NCBI GenBank assembly: GCA_005223145.1
Contig: NJBL01000009.1
Coordinates: 1-46,946 of the forward strand
Direction: 5' to 3'
DNA from: a bacterium (candidate division B38) B3_B38
GTDB taxonomy: Bacteria; Acidobacteriota; B3-B38; Guanabaribacteriales; B3-B38
Length of the DNA: 46,946 nucleotides
Positions 25,095-33,211 of the stretch are shown one piece after another. A program made the translations under genes and the position numbers. The notes beneath the pieces were generated by a model, which did no database searches, was not told the origin of the DNA, and saw only the letters and a program-made list of their open reading frames with translations. Every line of letters starts with the position of its first letter. Position 1 is the stretch's first letter.

Positions 25095-25123
25095 AGCTTA
25101 ATGAAATTTTCACCTTTTGTCAA
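25095..25123 (-). promoter_or_regulatory. Possible sigma-70 promoter for the M16 operon
   Basis: On the minus strand TTGACA (25118-25123), 17 bases, TAAGCT (25095-25100). The -35 is perfect but the -10 matches only 3 of 6. It lies about 75 bases upstream of the start codon. The rest of the 263-base gap to the DUF481 gene shows nothing clear. Confidence 0.4.
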
Positions 25124-25280
25124 GGGAGTTTCTCCCCTTCATCTATATGGAGACGCATTAGGAAGGGAAAAGGTATTCATGCAGTAATGATTTTTAAGTT
25201 TTTTAATAGCGAGGCGAGGTGCAAAAAAACATTATCGGCTAAGTTTCATTTAAAAAATGCTTTATTTGCAATTGGCGACA

Positions 25281-26069
25281 TTAAAAGCTTATCACTATGG
25301 TGGAGAGGGTGATAATATCTGTTTTTACATATCCGGGCACTGGCTGGTTGTCGAATTTTATTTTCAATCCCATCTGCAGGGCAATGTGTTTGACCATCGT
25401 TACCGTAAGCGCGGTGTTGGCGTAGATTCTCACATCCTCGGCTTCTTTCATATTGAACAGAAATTGCCCTTCCTGCGAAAGGGTTGCCGACTCCGATATA
25501 GCCATAGCCCCTCTGACAAAAAGCCTTGATAGAAGAAATTCATTCTTGCCAGAGTGAGCACTCCCATTGACTGGGCTTATTTGGCTCTCCTCTTTGGGCA
25601 TTATGTATTCAATTACCCCACCAAATCCTCCTTCAATCTGGAGCTCTCTTTTCTCAGTTTTAACAATATAATGCCCCACCCCCAGAGAAAGAGAATAACG
25701 GCTGCTGAATCCCGCTAAGGTATTGCGTTCGTAGCTGACGAGCCCCAGGAGGTAGCTCTTTAGGCTGATATTTCTGTTGTATTTGATATATCCATTATAG
25801 AGGTTGGAGGTTCTTTCCCCATCGCTTTCCGATATAATAGTGCCCGCATACAGGTCTAATTGGGATTTATCAAATGCATATTTATGAGTTGATTCCAGGC
25901 TGAAGGTGAATTCCTTGGCGTTGCCTGAGGACACTATGGCTGAGAAGCTGGTGGTAGCTGAGTATTTCTTCTTAGCCTCTTCCCCTTCAGTTTCCTGTGC
26001 TTGCAGACTGACTCCCCATACCAATAAATAGAAAAATAGCAATATTACAACTCTATTATGTTTACGCAT
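25281..26069 (-). CDS. DUF481 family outer-membrane protein
   Basis: Beta-barrel of the YdiY/DUF481 (salt-induced outer membrane protein) type, 262 residues. After a cleavable signal peptide (ending near SLQAQ), alternating strands run through the chain (YSATTSFSAIVSSGNAKEFT, LYNGYIKYNRNISLKSYLLG, YSLSLGVGHYIV), and the protein ends TLSTIVISF with a terminal Phe. The ATG at 26069 follows a TATAAT-like element on the minus strand (26090s) without a good -35. It is divergent from the TPR gene. Function beyond barrel formation is unknown. Confidence 0.85.
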   Translation of the reverse strand: MRKHNRVVILLFFYLLVWGVSLQAQETEGEEAKKKYSATTSFSAIVSSGNAKEFTFSLESTHKYAFDKSQLDLYAGTIISESDGERTSNLYNGYIKYNRNISLKSYLLGLVSYERNTLAGFSSRYSLSLGVGHYIVKTEKRELQIEGGFGGVIEYIMPKEESQISPVNGSAHSGKNEFLLSRLFVRGAMAISESATLSQEGQFLFNMKEAEDVRIYANTALTVTMVKHIALQMGLKIKFDNQPVPGYVKTDIITLSTIVISF

Positions 26070-26119
26070 TACTAATCTTTTGTTTAAGGTGATTATATAA
26101 GGACAGCATTATTTTACCT

Positions 26120-26148
26120 AATTTTTGGCGTTGATTCAACGAAAAATT
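26120..26148. promoter_or_regulatory. Palindrome between divergent DUF481 and TPR genes
   Basis: CGTTGA-T-TCAACG (26129-26141) is a perfect 13-base palindrome, flanked by AATTTTT (26120-26126) and AAAAATT (26142-26148), complementary apart from a GG bulge. Placement in a divergent promoter region suggests an operator; a hairpin with T-tracts on both strands is an alternative. Confidence 0.45.
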
Positions 26149-26253
26149 TAAAATTGACTTGACGCCCCTGTATTATGCCTGAGCATTTAATTCTTGCCCT
26201 TCATAAAGGGGGTTAAGGTGCCAGGTTTTTTGAGGGAGAGAGCACCTTCACAG

Positions 26254-26282
26254 TTGAATTCCACCACCCTTTGTGGTAGTAT
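26254..26282 (+). promoter_or_regulatory. Sigma-70-type promoter for the TPR-DUF507 operon
   Basis: TTGAAT (26254-26259), 17 bases, TAGTAT (26277-26282). Predicted start near 26289, about 20 bases before the ATG. The spacer contains a small inverted repeat, ACCAC..GTGGT. Confidence 0.5.
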
Positions 26283-26309
26283 TTAATTTTGGTAAAAAGG
26301 AGATAAAGG

Positions 26310-29267
26310 ATGCTTCGCTCGATTTTGATAATCGCCGTGGTGATAGGGGCGTGGGTTTGTTACCCTCTGTCGGCCGGCTTGGTTCAGGAGCAATCTGCCG
26401 AAGCGGAAGATTACATTTTGATCCAGGGTTTATTAAAGGATGAGATTTATGAGCTGGCTGCCCAGCGCATTGATATATTCCTCCAGAAGTATCCCCAAAG
26501 CGCCCATCGGGAGGAACTGAGCTATCGGGCGGGGGAGATTTACCTGCGGCTTCAGCAGTTCGACCAGGCAGTCCGCTTTCTGCAATCTCTGGTGGATGAG
26601 TTTCCCGAGAGTGAGCATTACCAGAATGCGCTGTTTCTGTTAGCCACTGCCTATCAGCTCTCCAACCAGCTTCTCCAGGCAGAGGGTGTCTATATAGCCA
26701 TCGTATCCCACCCGGATTTCGAGCCCTCCTTCAAGCAGGAAGCCCGAAGGAAGCTGGTAAAGCTTTTCACCGATACACAGAGATACCAGCGAGCGTCGGC
26801 TATGCTGGAGCAGATGGTGAAGGAAAGCCCCTCGCCTCAGGTTAAGTTACAGCTGGCTAACACCTATTTCCAGCTCAAAAAGCTGGGAAAGGCAAAGGGG
26901 CTGTATCGGGGGCTGCTCAAGGAAAGGGAGGGGATGAGTTCCGATGAGCAGCGGGAACTCAATTACCACCTGGGCCTAATATACTACGATGAGAAAAAAT
27001 ATGACGATGCGGCAGAGAGGTTCCGCTCCATTCTAACTTCTCGCCCCGGCGACCGCGAGGCGACCATCGCCCTGAGCTGGTGCTACTATCACCAGAAGGC
27101 ATATGAGCAGGCTTACCGTCAGATAAGGGAGTTGATGCCGCCCCCGCAGCAGAGTCCCGCCCAGAAGCTCATACACCAGGGGGAAGTTCTGATACTGATG
27201 CAGGAATACCAGGCAGCCATTAAGACCTTCCGTCAGCTTCTGGATGAACACCCCCAGGATGAGCTGGCTCCCCGAGCTCATCTTTCGCTGGCAGAGTGCT
27301 ATTTTATGCTGGACCAGGTGGATGATGCATTAAAGAGCCTGGAGAACTTCTGTCATACTACCGCCGACCAGAAGGAAGCCTATCGCCAGTGGTTCAGAAT
27401 AGGGAAGCTCTACTACGAGACCAAGAAGGACTACGACCAGGCGATAAAGGCATTTCAGCAGATGATAAATATCAGCAAAGGGGGAGAGCTTTCCGACCGA
27501 GCCCAGATGATGATTGTGAGGTCGTGGCTTATGAAGGGGGATTACAATCAAGCGGTGCAGAGCCTCAATATGATGGTCAACAGCTACCCGCAGAGCCAGC
27601 TCCTTGACGATAGCTATTTTCTGCTGGGGCAAATCCTGATGAACCTCGGTCGCTATTCGGGAGCCGGGGAGAGCTTTGGGGCAGTGGTGGAGAGCTTTCC
27701 CGATTCGGAATGGAGGGAGAGCTCCCTGCTCAACCGGGGGAAGACATCCTTTCTGCAGGGGAAGTGGGATGAGTGCATCTCCCATCTGGAGACCCTCTTG
27801 AAGGAGTATCCAAAGAGCCCCCTCTTTAGCGAAGCTAATTACTATCTCGGCAAAGCCCGCTACGAGCTTAAAGATTACGACCGAGGTAGAGAGAATTTCA
27901 GTAACATCCTCAAAAGCATCGTCGATACCGATGAGAAGAGAGTGAGGGAGGCTATCTTTCAGGTGGGCTGGGGATACTACAAGGAGATGCGCTACCAAGA
28001 GGCTATTCAGCAGTTTACCCGACTGCTGGAGAGATACCCGGATAGCCCTCAGGCTGAGGAAGCCCTTTACTGGATGGGATGGAGTCATCTTTCGGCGGGC
28101 AGCTATGAGGAGTCGAACCAGCGGTTTGAAGAGCTTATTCGCCGATTTCCGCGCAGCAAATACACCGAGCACTCCCTGTGGCTGATAGCCAACAATTATC
28201 TTACCCTGAAGAAGTGGCCCCGGGCAGTGGAGGTCTTTGAACAGCTGATTGAACAGTTCCCCGAGGGAGATTTTGCCCCCCTTGCGCAGCAGCGAGTTGA
28301 GGAGACCCTGCTGGAGCGGGGCGATTATCAGAGCCTTCTGCTCAACCTGCCCCTTTTCGCGTTTTACAACCCCGGCAGCCTCCTCCGGGCTGAAGAGCGG
28401 CTGGCAAAGGGGGAAAAACTCCTCTCCAAGGGAAGGAAGAGGGAGGCTCTGCAAGCCTATAAGGGACTGCTCAAAGATTTTCCCAACAGCCCGGTCTCAG
28501 ACCAGGCTAACTACAAGGCGGGGGAGATATATTACCAGCAAGATAATTTTGACCAAGCAATTCCCTATTATAAAGCGGTTATAGAGGGTTTCCCACAAAG
28601 CGAGCTGGTGCCCGATGCTCGCCATAAGCTGGGTACCTGCTATTTCAGAACCAAGCAATGGGAGGAAGCAGTTACCCACTACAAGATATGTCTGGAAGAC
28701 CCTGCCTTTGTCAATATAGCCGATAGGTTGAGTTATCTGATCGGATACGCCTACGAGCAGCTGCACGACACCGACCAGGCGATAGCCTACTACCAGAGAT
28801 TCCTCGCCAGCCTGGAGGATGCCACCAGAATGGTAGAGGAGCAGATGAGGCTGATTCGGGTAATGATGGTCGCCCGCCATTATCAGGTGGCTGTTGATGC
28901 CTGCCGTCGCCTGTTAAGCCAGGTCAAGGATGAGGACATCAAAACCGAGGTCCAATTCTATCTGGGTGAGTGCTTCTACCTGTGGGGGAAGCTTGAGCAA
29001 GCGGTGGTGGAGTATCTTAAGGTAGCCTACCTCCATCCAACTAACCCTATGTGGGCTATGACCGCCTGCTTCAAGGCAGGGGAGATATACGAAAAGGAGA
29101 AGAAGTGGGATGAGGCTATTAAGCTATATAAGAGAGTGGCAGAGAGATATAAGAATACCAAACAGGGGGATTTTGCCAACGAGAGGATAAAACGCATACA
29201 ACAACTCCTCTCTCAGGAAGGTAAGGTTAAAGAGGAAGTTATCAAAAAAAAGAAGATAAGACTATGA
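26310..29267 (+). CDS. Giant TPR-repeat envelope protein (985 residues)
   Basis: An N-terminal signal peptide or anchor (LIIAVVIGAWVCYPLSAG) is followed by roughly 25 TPR/YbgF-type helical repeats to the end. Repeats recur with the pattern ..YPxSxxxEEAxYxxG (for example YPQSAHREELSYRAGEIY, FPDSEWRESSLLNRG, YPDSPQAEEALYWMGW, FPNSPVSDQANYKAGEIYY). No enzymatic domain is visible and the C-terminus is basic (EEVIKKKKIRL). Such solenoids serve as scaffolds for protein complexes in the periplasm. AAGGAG lies before the ATG. Its stop overlaps the first DUF507 gene by four bases (ATGA), so they are translationally coupled. Specific partners are unknown. Confidence 0.88.
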   Translation: MLRSILIIAVVIGAWVCYPLSAGLVQEQSAEAEDYILIQGLLKDEIYELAAQRIDIFLQKYPQSAHREELSYRAGEIYLRLQQFDQAVRFLQSLVDEFPESEHYQNALFLLATAYQLSNQLLQAEGVYIAIVSHPDFEPSFKQEARRKLVKLFTDTQRYQRASAMLEQMVKESPSPQVKLQLANTYFQLKKLGKAKGLYRGLLKEREGMSSDEQRELNYHLGLIYYDEKKYDDAAERFRSILTSRPGDREATIALSWCYYHQKAYEQAYRQIRELMPPPQQSPAQKLIHQGEVLILMQEYQAAIKTFRQLLDEHPQDELAPRAHLSLAECYFMLDQVDDALKSLENFCHTTADQKEAYRQWFRIGKLYYETKKDYDQAIKAFQQMINISKGGELSDRAQMMIVRSWLMKGDYNQAVQSLNMMVNSYPQSQLLDDSYFLLGQILMNLGRYSGAGESFGAVVESFPDSEWRESSLLNRGKTSFLQGKWDECISHLETLLKEYPKSPLFSEANYYLGKARYELKDYDRGRENFSNILKSIVDTDEKRVREAIFQVGWGYYKEMRYQEAIQQFTRLLERYPDSPQAEEALYWMGWSHLSAGSYEESNQRFEELIRRFPRSKYTEHSLWLIANNYLTLKKWPRAVEVFEQLIEQFPEGDFAPLAQQRVEETLLERGDYQSLLLNLPLFAFYNPGSLLRAEERLAKGEKLLSKGRKREALQAYKGLLKDFPNSPVSDQANYKAGEIYYQQDNFDQAIPYYKAVIEGFPQSELVPDARHKLGTCYFRTKQWEEAVTHYKICLEDPAFVNIADRLSYLIGYAYEQLHDTDQAIAYYQRFLASLEDATRMVEEQMRLIRVMMVARHYQVAVDACRRLLSQVKDEDIKTEVQFYLGECFYLWGKLEQAVVEYLKVAYLHPTNPMWAMTACFKAGEIYEKEKKWDEAIKLYKRVAERYKNTKQGDFANERIKRIQQLLSQEGKVKEEVIKKKKIRL

Positions 29268-29542
29268 GGCTGACTAATAATCAGATAGATTTGCTCTCCT
29301 TTGAGATAGTTAAATTTTTAGTTAAGAAAGGACTGATAGAGACGGATAATGTTGACCAGCTTACCGAGAAAGTGGCTCATGTAATCACCGAGGAGCTGAT
29401 GGTAGAAGACAAGCTCAATCAGGAAGTGAGAGAAATTCTCAGCAAGCACTCCGATGATCTCAGGCGCAAGGAGATAGAGTATTATGAGATGTTCAAAATG
29501 ATTAAGGCAAAGCTGGTAAAGGACAGGAATATTATACTCTGA
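29264..29542 (+). CDS. DUF507 family protein, first of a pair
   Basis: Small all-helical protein of 92 residues matching the DUF507 family (MRLTNNQIDLLSFEIVKFLV at the start, LVEDKLNQEVREIL-type centre, short C-terminal helix). Charged and probably cytoplasmic. Its start overlaps the TPR stop. The biochemical function of the family is unknown. Confidence 0.85.
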   Translation: MRLTNNQIDLLSFEIVKFLVKKGLIETDNVDQLTEKVAHVITEELMVEDKLNQEVREILSKHSDDLRRKEIEYYEMFKMIKAKLVKDRNIIL

Positions 29543-29607
29543 AAAAGTAGACTCAAGGGGGATTCGGTAATAAACAAGGAGAGGCAGAGATTAGAGAGGT
29601 TAAGGGG

Positions 29608-29892
29608 ATGAGATTATCCCATGATAAGATTATCCATATGTCCCATCTGATTATCGATGCTCTGGAAAATGACGAGAATGCGGAGTTCAAAGAGGATAAG
29701 AACGAAATTCGCAACGAGATAGTGCGCATCATAATCCAGGAGCTGAAGAAGGACGAGGAGCTGGAAGACCGGGCTCGCCAGCGAATTAGAGCTATGCAGA
29801 AGAATATACCTGAGGGAGGCCAGGAATGGGATGTCCTCTTCCGCAAATACTATGAGGAAGAGATGGGGAAGCACCGCAAGGTGAAAGAGTAA
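29608..29892 (+). CDS. DUF507 family protein, second of a pair
   Basis: A 94-residue paralogue of the preceding protein: the same MRLxxxxIxxxSxxIxxxL opening and an E/K-rich helical body, but with an extended C-terminus (GGQEWDVLFRKYYEEEMGKH). AAGGGG is just upstream of ATG 29608. Tandem DUF507 genes usually occur together in other diderm bacteria, which suggests a heterodimer; this is inference. A terminator follows. Confidence 0.85.
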   Translation: MRLSHDKIIHMSHLIIDALENDENAEFKEDKNEIRNEIVRIIIQELKKDEELEDRARQRIRAMQKNIPEGGQEWDVLFRKYYEEEMGKHRKVKE

Positions 29893-29963
29893 ATATCCCT
29901 TGCCCCAGCTCTCTGGTTTGGGAAAGTGGCTTCAGGAAGGAGGAACCTCCGGGCTTCAGATAG

Positions 29964-30007
29964 CCCTTTCTCGAGCTGGAGAGGAAAAGGGTTTTTATTA
30001 TTTTTTA
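29964..30007 (+). terminator. Rho-independent terminator after the DUF507 pair
   Basis: CCCTTT-CTC (29964-29972) pairs with GAG-GA-AAAGGG (29981-29991) around an eight-base loop, with a two-base bulge, and is followed by TTTTTATTATTTTTT. It ends the TPR-DUF507 operon before the ABC transporter. Confidence 0.7.
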
Positions 30008-30112
30008 TCTATCCGGCATTGATTTTATCTTTCTCGGGAACATTATCCTATAAGAATCCGTATTTTTAAAGATAATGGGATTTTTATAACCAATTTCAGG
30101 CAAGGTTTCTAA

Positions 30113-31045
30113 ATGAAAGTCATTGAGACCTTCAAGCTTTCCAAGACTTTCAAGAGCCTATTTCGCAAGAGACGGGTAGATGCCTTGCAGCAGGTAAACC
30201 TTGAGGTGGAGAAGGGGCATATCTTCGGTCTTATTGGTCCCAACGGAGCCGGGAAGACCACCCTGGTGAAGATTTTGTTAGGGATAACCTATCCCACCCT
30301 GGGGAGTGCCAACATCTTTGGACTGCCCATAAGCGACTACCATTGCCGTCAGCGGGTTGGCTACCTCCCCGAAGACCACCGCTACCCTCCCTACCTGACC
30401 GCCGAAGGTGTGCTCCATTATTTCGGCAAGCTGAGCGAAATCCCTCTGGAAGACCGTCGCCACCGTATTGAGGAACTCCTCCCCCTGGTAAAGCTACAGG
30501 AGTGGAGGAAGGTGAAGATTAAAAAGTATTCCAAGGGGATGATGCAGCGGCTCGGAATAGCTCAAGCTCTGATTAACAACCCTGACCTGCTGATTCTTGA
30601 CGAGCCGACTGCCGGGGTCGACCCCATTGGGAGGCGGGAGGTCAGAGACCTTCTCCTTGAGCTGAGGGGAAGGGGGAAGACCATCTTCCTTAACTCCCAT
30701 TTTCTCTCCGAGGTGGAGATGATATGCGACCACATCGCCATCCTGCATGAGGGGAGGGTTATCAGGTCGGGTCCCCTCGAGGAGCTGACTCGAGCCCCTC
30801 ATGAGTATGAGCTGCGAGTGAGCCATCTCCCCCCTGCGGTGGAGGAGGAGATTAAAGGTAAGGTGGTTTCTTATAGCCGGGACAACGAGAAGCTGCGCCT
30901 GTGCACCGAAAGCACCGCCACCCTGAACTCGGTGATCGACCTCTTGCGGGAGCATAAGGTGGAGCTCCTCTCCCTGGGGCCGAAGAGAACCAGCCTGGAG
31001 GAGCTTTTCATCCGGGTTGTCAGGGAAGGGGAGGTGGTGGAATGA
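30113..31045 (+). CDS. ABC transporter ATP-binding protein
   Basis: ATPase of an ABC-2 type exporter, 310 residues. Walker [10 protein letters not shown] at residues 42-50, signature YSKGMMQRLGIAQALINNP, Walker B LLILDEPTAGVDP, and a C-terminal extension of about 80 residues typical of DUF4162-like exporters. The unusual signature YSKGM is common in this subgroup. Its stop overlaps the permease start by four bases. No substrate can be inferred. Confidence 0.95.
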   Translation: MKVIETFKLSKTFKSLFRKRRVDALQQVNLEVEKGHIFGLIGPNGAGKTTLVKILLGITYPTLGSANIFGLPISDYHCRQRVGYLPEDHRYPPYLTAEGVLHYFGKLSEIPLEDRRHRIEELLPLVKLQEWRKVKIKKYSKGMMQRLGIAQALINNPDLLILDEPTAGVDPIGRREVRDLLLELRGRGKTIFLNSHFLSEVEMICDHIAILHEGRVIRSGPLEELTRAPHEYELRVSHLPPAVEEEIKGKVVSYSRDNEKLRLCTESTATLNSVIDLLREHKVELLSLGPKRTSLEELFIRVVREGEVVE

Positions 31046-31875
31046 AGCTGACGGCGGTAATCACGGATACCATTCGGGAATCTTTAGCCAAAAAGCTCTT
31101 TCTGGGTTTCACTGCCCTCTCGCTGCTGACCATCCTGATTTTTATCTTCGCCTTAAAGATAGATGTGGTGGAGGGAGCCCTGGGGCTGGCTACCATCTTC
31201 GGTCAGTCGGCCGGGGATACTCCTTTCGACCTGGAGAAGTTCATATTTACTGCCGAGGCGGCTATTGCCTCGCTCCTCTTCGCCGGCGGCATCTTTATCT
31301 CGCTTTTTGCTACCGCCAGCCTCTTCCCCAGTATGCAGGAGAAGGGAACCATCGACCTTCTGCTGTCCAAGCCCATCTCCCGCACGGGGATAATTGTCGC
31401 CAAGTTCCTCGGCAACTTAGCCATTGTGACCTTCAATGTCTTTTTTCTTATCTTTGGGATGTGGCTGGTTCTCTCTTCGAAGACCGGTATCTGGAATATC
31501 GGCTTTCTCGTCTCCGGGCTGACCATAATCGTCAGCTACGCTGTGTTGCTCACTATCCTCGCTTTTGTTGGTATTCTCGCTCAAAGCACAGGATTATCGA
31601 TAATGATAACCTTCCTGGTCGCTTACGCTATTAGCCCTCTGCTCTTATTACTTCAGCAGCCTCGGGTTCTTCGTTTTTTTACCCATCAATCCTCCAGGGT
31701 GTTCATCAAAGTGCTCTATTACATCTTCCCCAAAACCACTGAGCTGGGCAATCTCACCCGCCTGGTAGTCGAGGGGAAAGAGGTTACCAGCTGGATGCCT
31801 CTATGGTCTTCTCTCCTCTTCGGCGCCGTAGTCTTTGGCGCTACCATCTACCTCTTCTACAGAAAGGATTATTAA
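31042..31875 (+). CDS. ABC-2 type transporter permease
   Basis: Six predicted membrane helices over 277 residues, ABC-2 fold, with the early cytoplasmic helix ITDTIRESLAKKLFLGF and LLSKPISRTGIIVAKFLGNL between helices, as in the family. ATG overlaps the ATPase stop (ATGA). It forms a complete two-gene exporter with the preceding gene, unlike the partial permease at the window start. Confidence 0.93.
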   Translation: MKLTAVITDTIRESLAKKLFLGFTALSLLTILIFIFALKIDVVEGALGLATIFGQSAGDTPFDLEKFIFTAEAAIASLLFAGGIFISLFATASLFPSMQEKGTIDLLLSKPISRTGIIVAKFLGNLAIVTFNVFFLIFGMWLVLSSKTGIWNIGFLVSGLTIIVSYAVLLTILAFVGILAQSTGLSIMITFLVAYAISPLLLLLQQPRVLRFFTHQSSRVFIKVLYYIFPKTTELGNLTRLVVEGKEVTSWMPLWSSLLFGAVVFGATIYLFYRKDY

Positions 31876-31938
31876 CCCAGCAGCTTTGAGCAGATTCTCT
31901 GGGAATGCCTCCAAGGAGGAAATGCCGATTTTTCTTTC

Positions 31939-31968
31939 TTGACAGCATATGCTTCTATCTGTTAATAT
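31939..31968 (+). promoter_or_regulatory. Sigma-70-type promoter for the PorV/FadL-like gene
   Basis: TTGACA (31939-31944), 18 bases, TAATAT (31963-31968). Start predicted near 31975, leaving a leader of about 22 bases before the ATG at 31997. Confidence 0.65.
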
Positions 31969-31996
31969 GTGCATTGTTTCCCAGAAAGAGGAAGGC

Positions 31997-33154
31997 ATGC
32001 GAAAGCAGGTAGGGATTATCGGAGGAGCTATTCTTTTTGCGGTGGTTTGCTCTTCCACTTTGTGGAGCCAGGGCTTCCTCAAGCTCGGACCGCGGGCCCT
32101 GGGGCTGGCGGGAGCCTATGTAGCCGCCGCTGACGATTCCACCGCCGTGTACTGGAACCCTGCAGGGGTGAGCTATTACCTGCGCAACGATATCACCTTC
32201 GGCGGAGGGTTGTACCTGGCTGATGAGGGTGAGTTTATCGACCAGGTGAACGAATTCCTCTCTTTAGATGTTTATCAGGGAGAGAGCTATCAGAGGGCTA
32301 TCAACCTGTTGCACAACTTAGCCCAGGAGGAGATCAACATCAAGGGTCAGGGAAGCATGGGGCTTCTGGTTACGGGAAGTGCCTGGGGCTTTAGCATTCT
32401 GGAGACGGCTCACGCCCTTATTATGCCGCAGATAGACCTGGATAACATCGACCTTAACCCAGCCTCGGAGAACTTTCTAGTGAATAATCAGTCTTCTCTG
32501 AGGTTCGTAGGTTTGCGCACCAGGGAGTATATCCTCTCCCTCTCCTATCCCTTTCTGGTGGATAACCTCTTTGTGGGAATAAACCTGAAGTATATAAAGG
32601 GACAGACCTATTTCCTTAGCAAAAATCTGTTCACCGAGCTTCTTGGGCAAGAAGTTGAAGCCAGGGGTCTGGTAGATGAAGCCCTGGAGCAGAACAGAAT
32701 ATCCGATTCAGCTTTCTCCATTGACTTCGGGGCTCTTTTGGAATTGGGCTCGTATGGGCGGCTGGGAATAGTGGGGAGAAACCTGCGGAAGCCAACCTTT
32801 AAATTAGCCGATGGCGAGGAACTCCAGCTCGACTCCCAGTGGAGGGCTGGATTAGCCATCTATCCCATTCCCTCCCTGCTGATTTCCCTGGATGTCGACC
32901 TTAAGGAGAACCACCTTGGCAGAGAGAATCCCCGAAGCCAGGAGTTAGCCTTCGGTCTGGAGAAAAGCTTTCTCGATTACTCCCTCTTTGTGAGAGGAGG
33001 GGGATGTGTTAACCTCAAGAGGGAGAACAAGCGGTTGGCTTATGCCGCAGGATTCGGCTTTCGGGTCAAGAAAGTCTTCTTTAATATAGCAGTTTTAGCC
33101 CGTCCGGGATGGGACGAGGTGGGGGCAGCCGCCGAGATAGCTGTTAGATTTTAA
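31997..33154 (+). CDS. PorV/FadL-like outer-membrane barrel protein
   Basis: Predicted outer-membrane protein of 385 residues. After a signal peptide (ending near LWSQG) comes LGPRALGLAGAYVAAADDST and AVYWNPAGV, the conserved N-terminal element of PorV/PorQ and FadL-like barrels. Strand-turn patterns follow and the C-terminus is AAAEIAVRF with a terminal Phe. The ATG at 31997 fits the signal peptide better than 31949, and follows the promoter above. A transport or surface role is likely, substrate unknown. Confidence 0.8.
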   Translation: MRKQVGIIGGAILFAVVCSSTLWSQGFLKLGPRALGLAGAYVAAADDSTAVYWNPAGVSYYLRNDITFGGGLYLADEGEFIDQVNEFLSLDVYQGESYQRAINLLHNLAQEEINIKGQGSMGLLVTGSAWGFSILETAHALIMPQIDLDNIDLNPASENFLVNNQSSLRFVGLRTREYILSLSYPFLVDNLFVGINLKYIKGQTYFLSKNLFTELLGQEVEARGLVDEALEQNRISDSAFSIDFGALLELGSYGRLGIVGRNLRKPTFKLADGEELQLDSQWRAGLAIYPIPSLLISLDVDLKENHLGRENPRSQELAFGLEKSFLDYSLFVRGGGCVNLKRENKRLAYAAGFGFRVKKVFFNIAVLARPGWDEVGAAAEIAVRF

Positions 33155-33211
33155 AACAATGATTTTGATCAGCCGCTTCAGGAATAGGGATGCCAGGAGG
33201 AGGGGGCTTAA

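Noticed and set aside
27330-28454. A 374-codon open frame on the minus strand inside the TPR gene
   Set aside because: It lies wholly within the repeat-rich TPR gene, has no family features or ribosome site, and its length follows from codon composition of the repeats.
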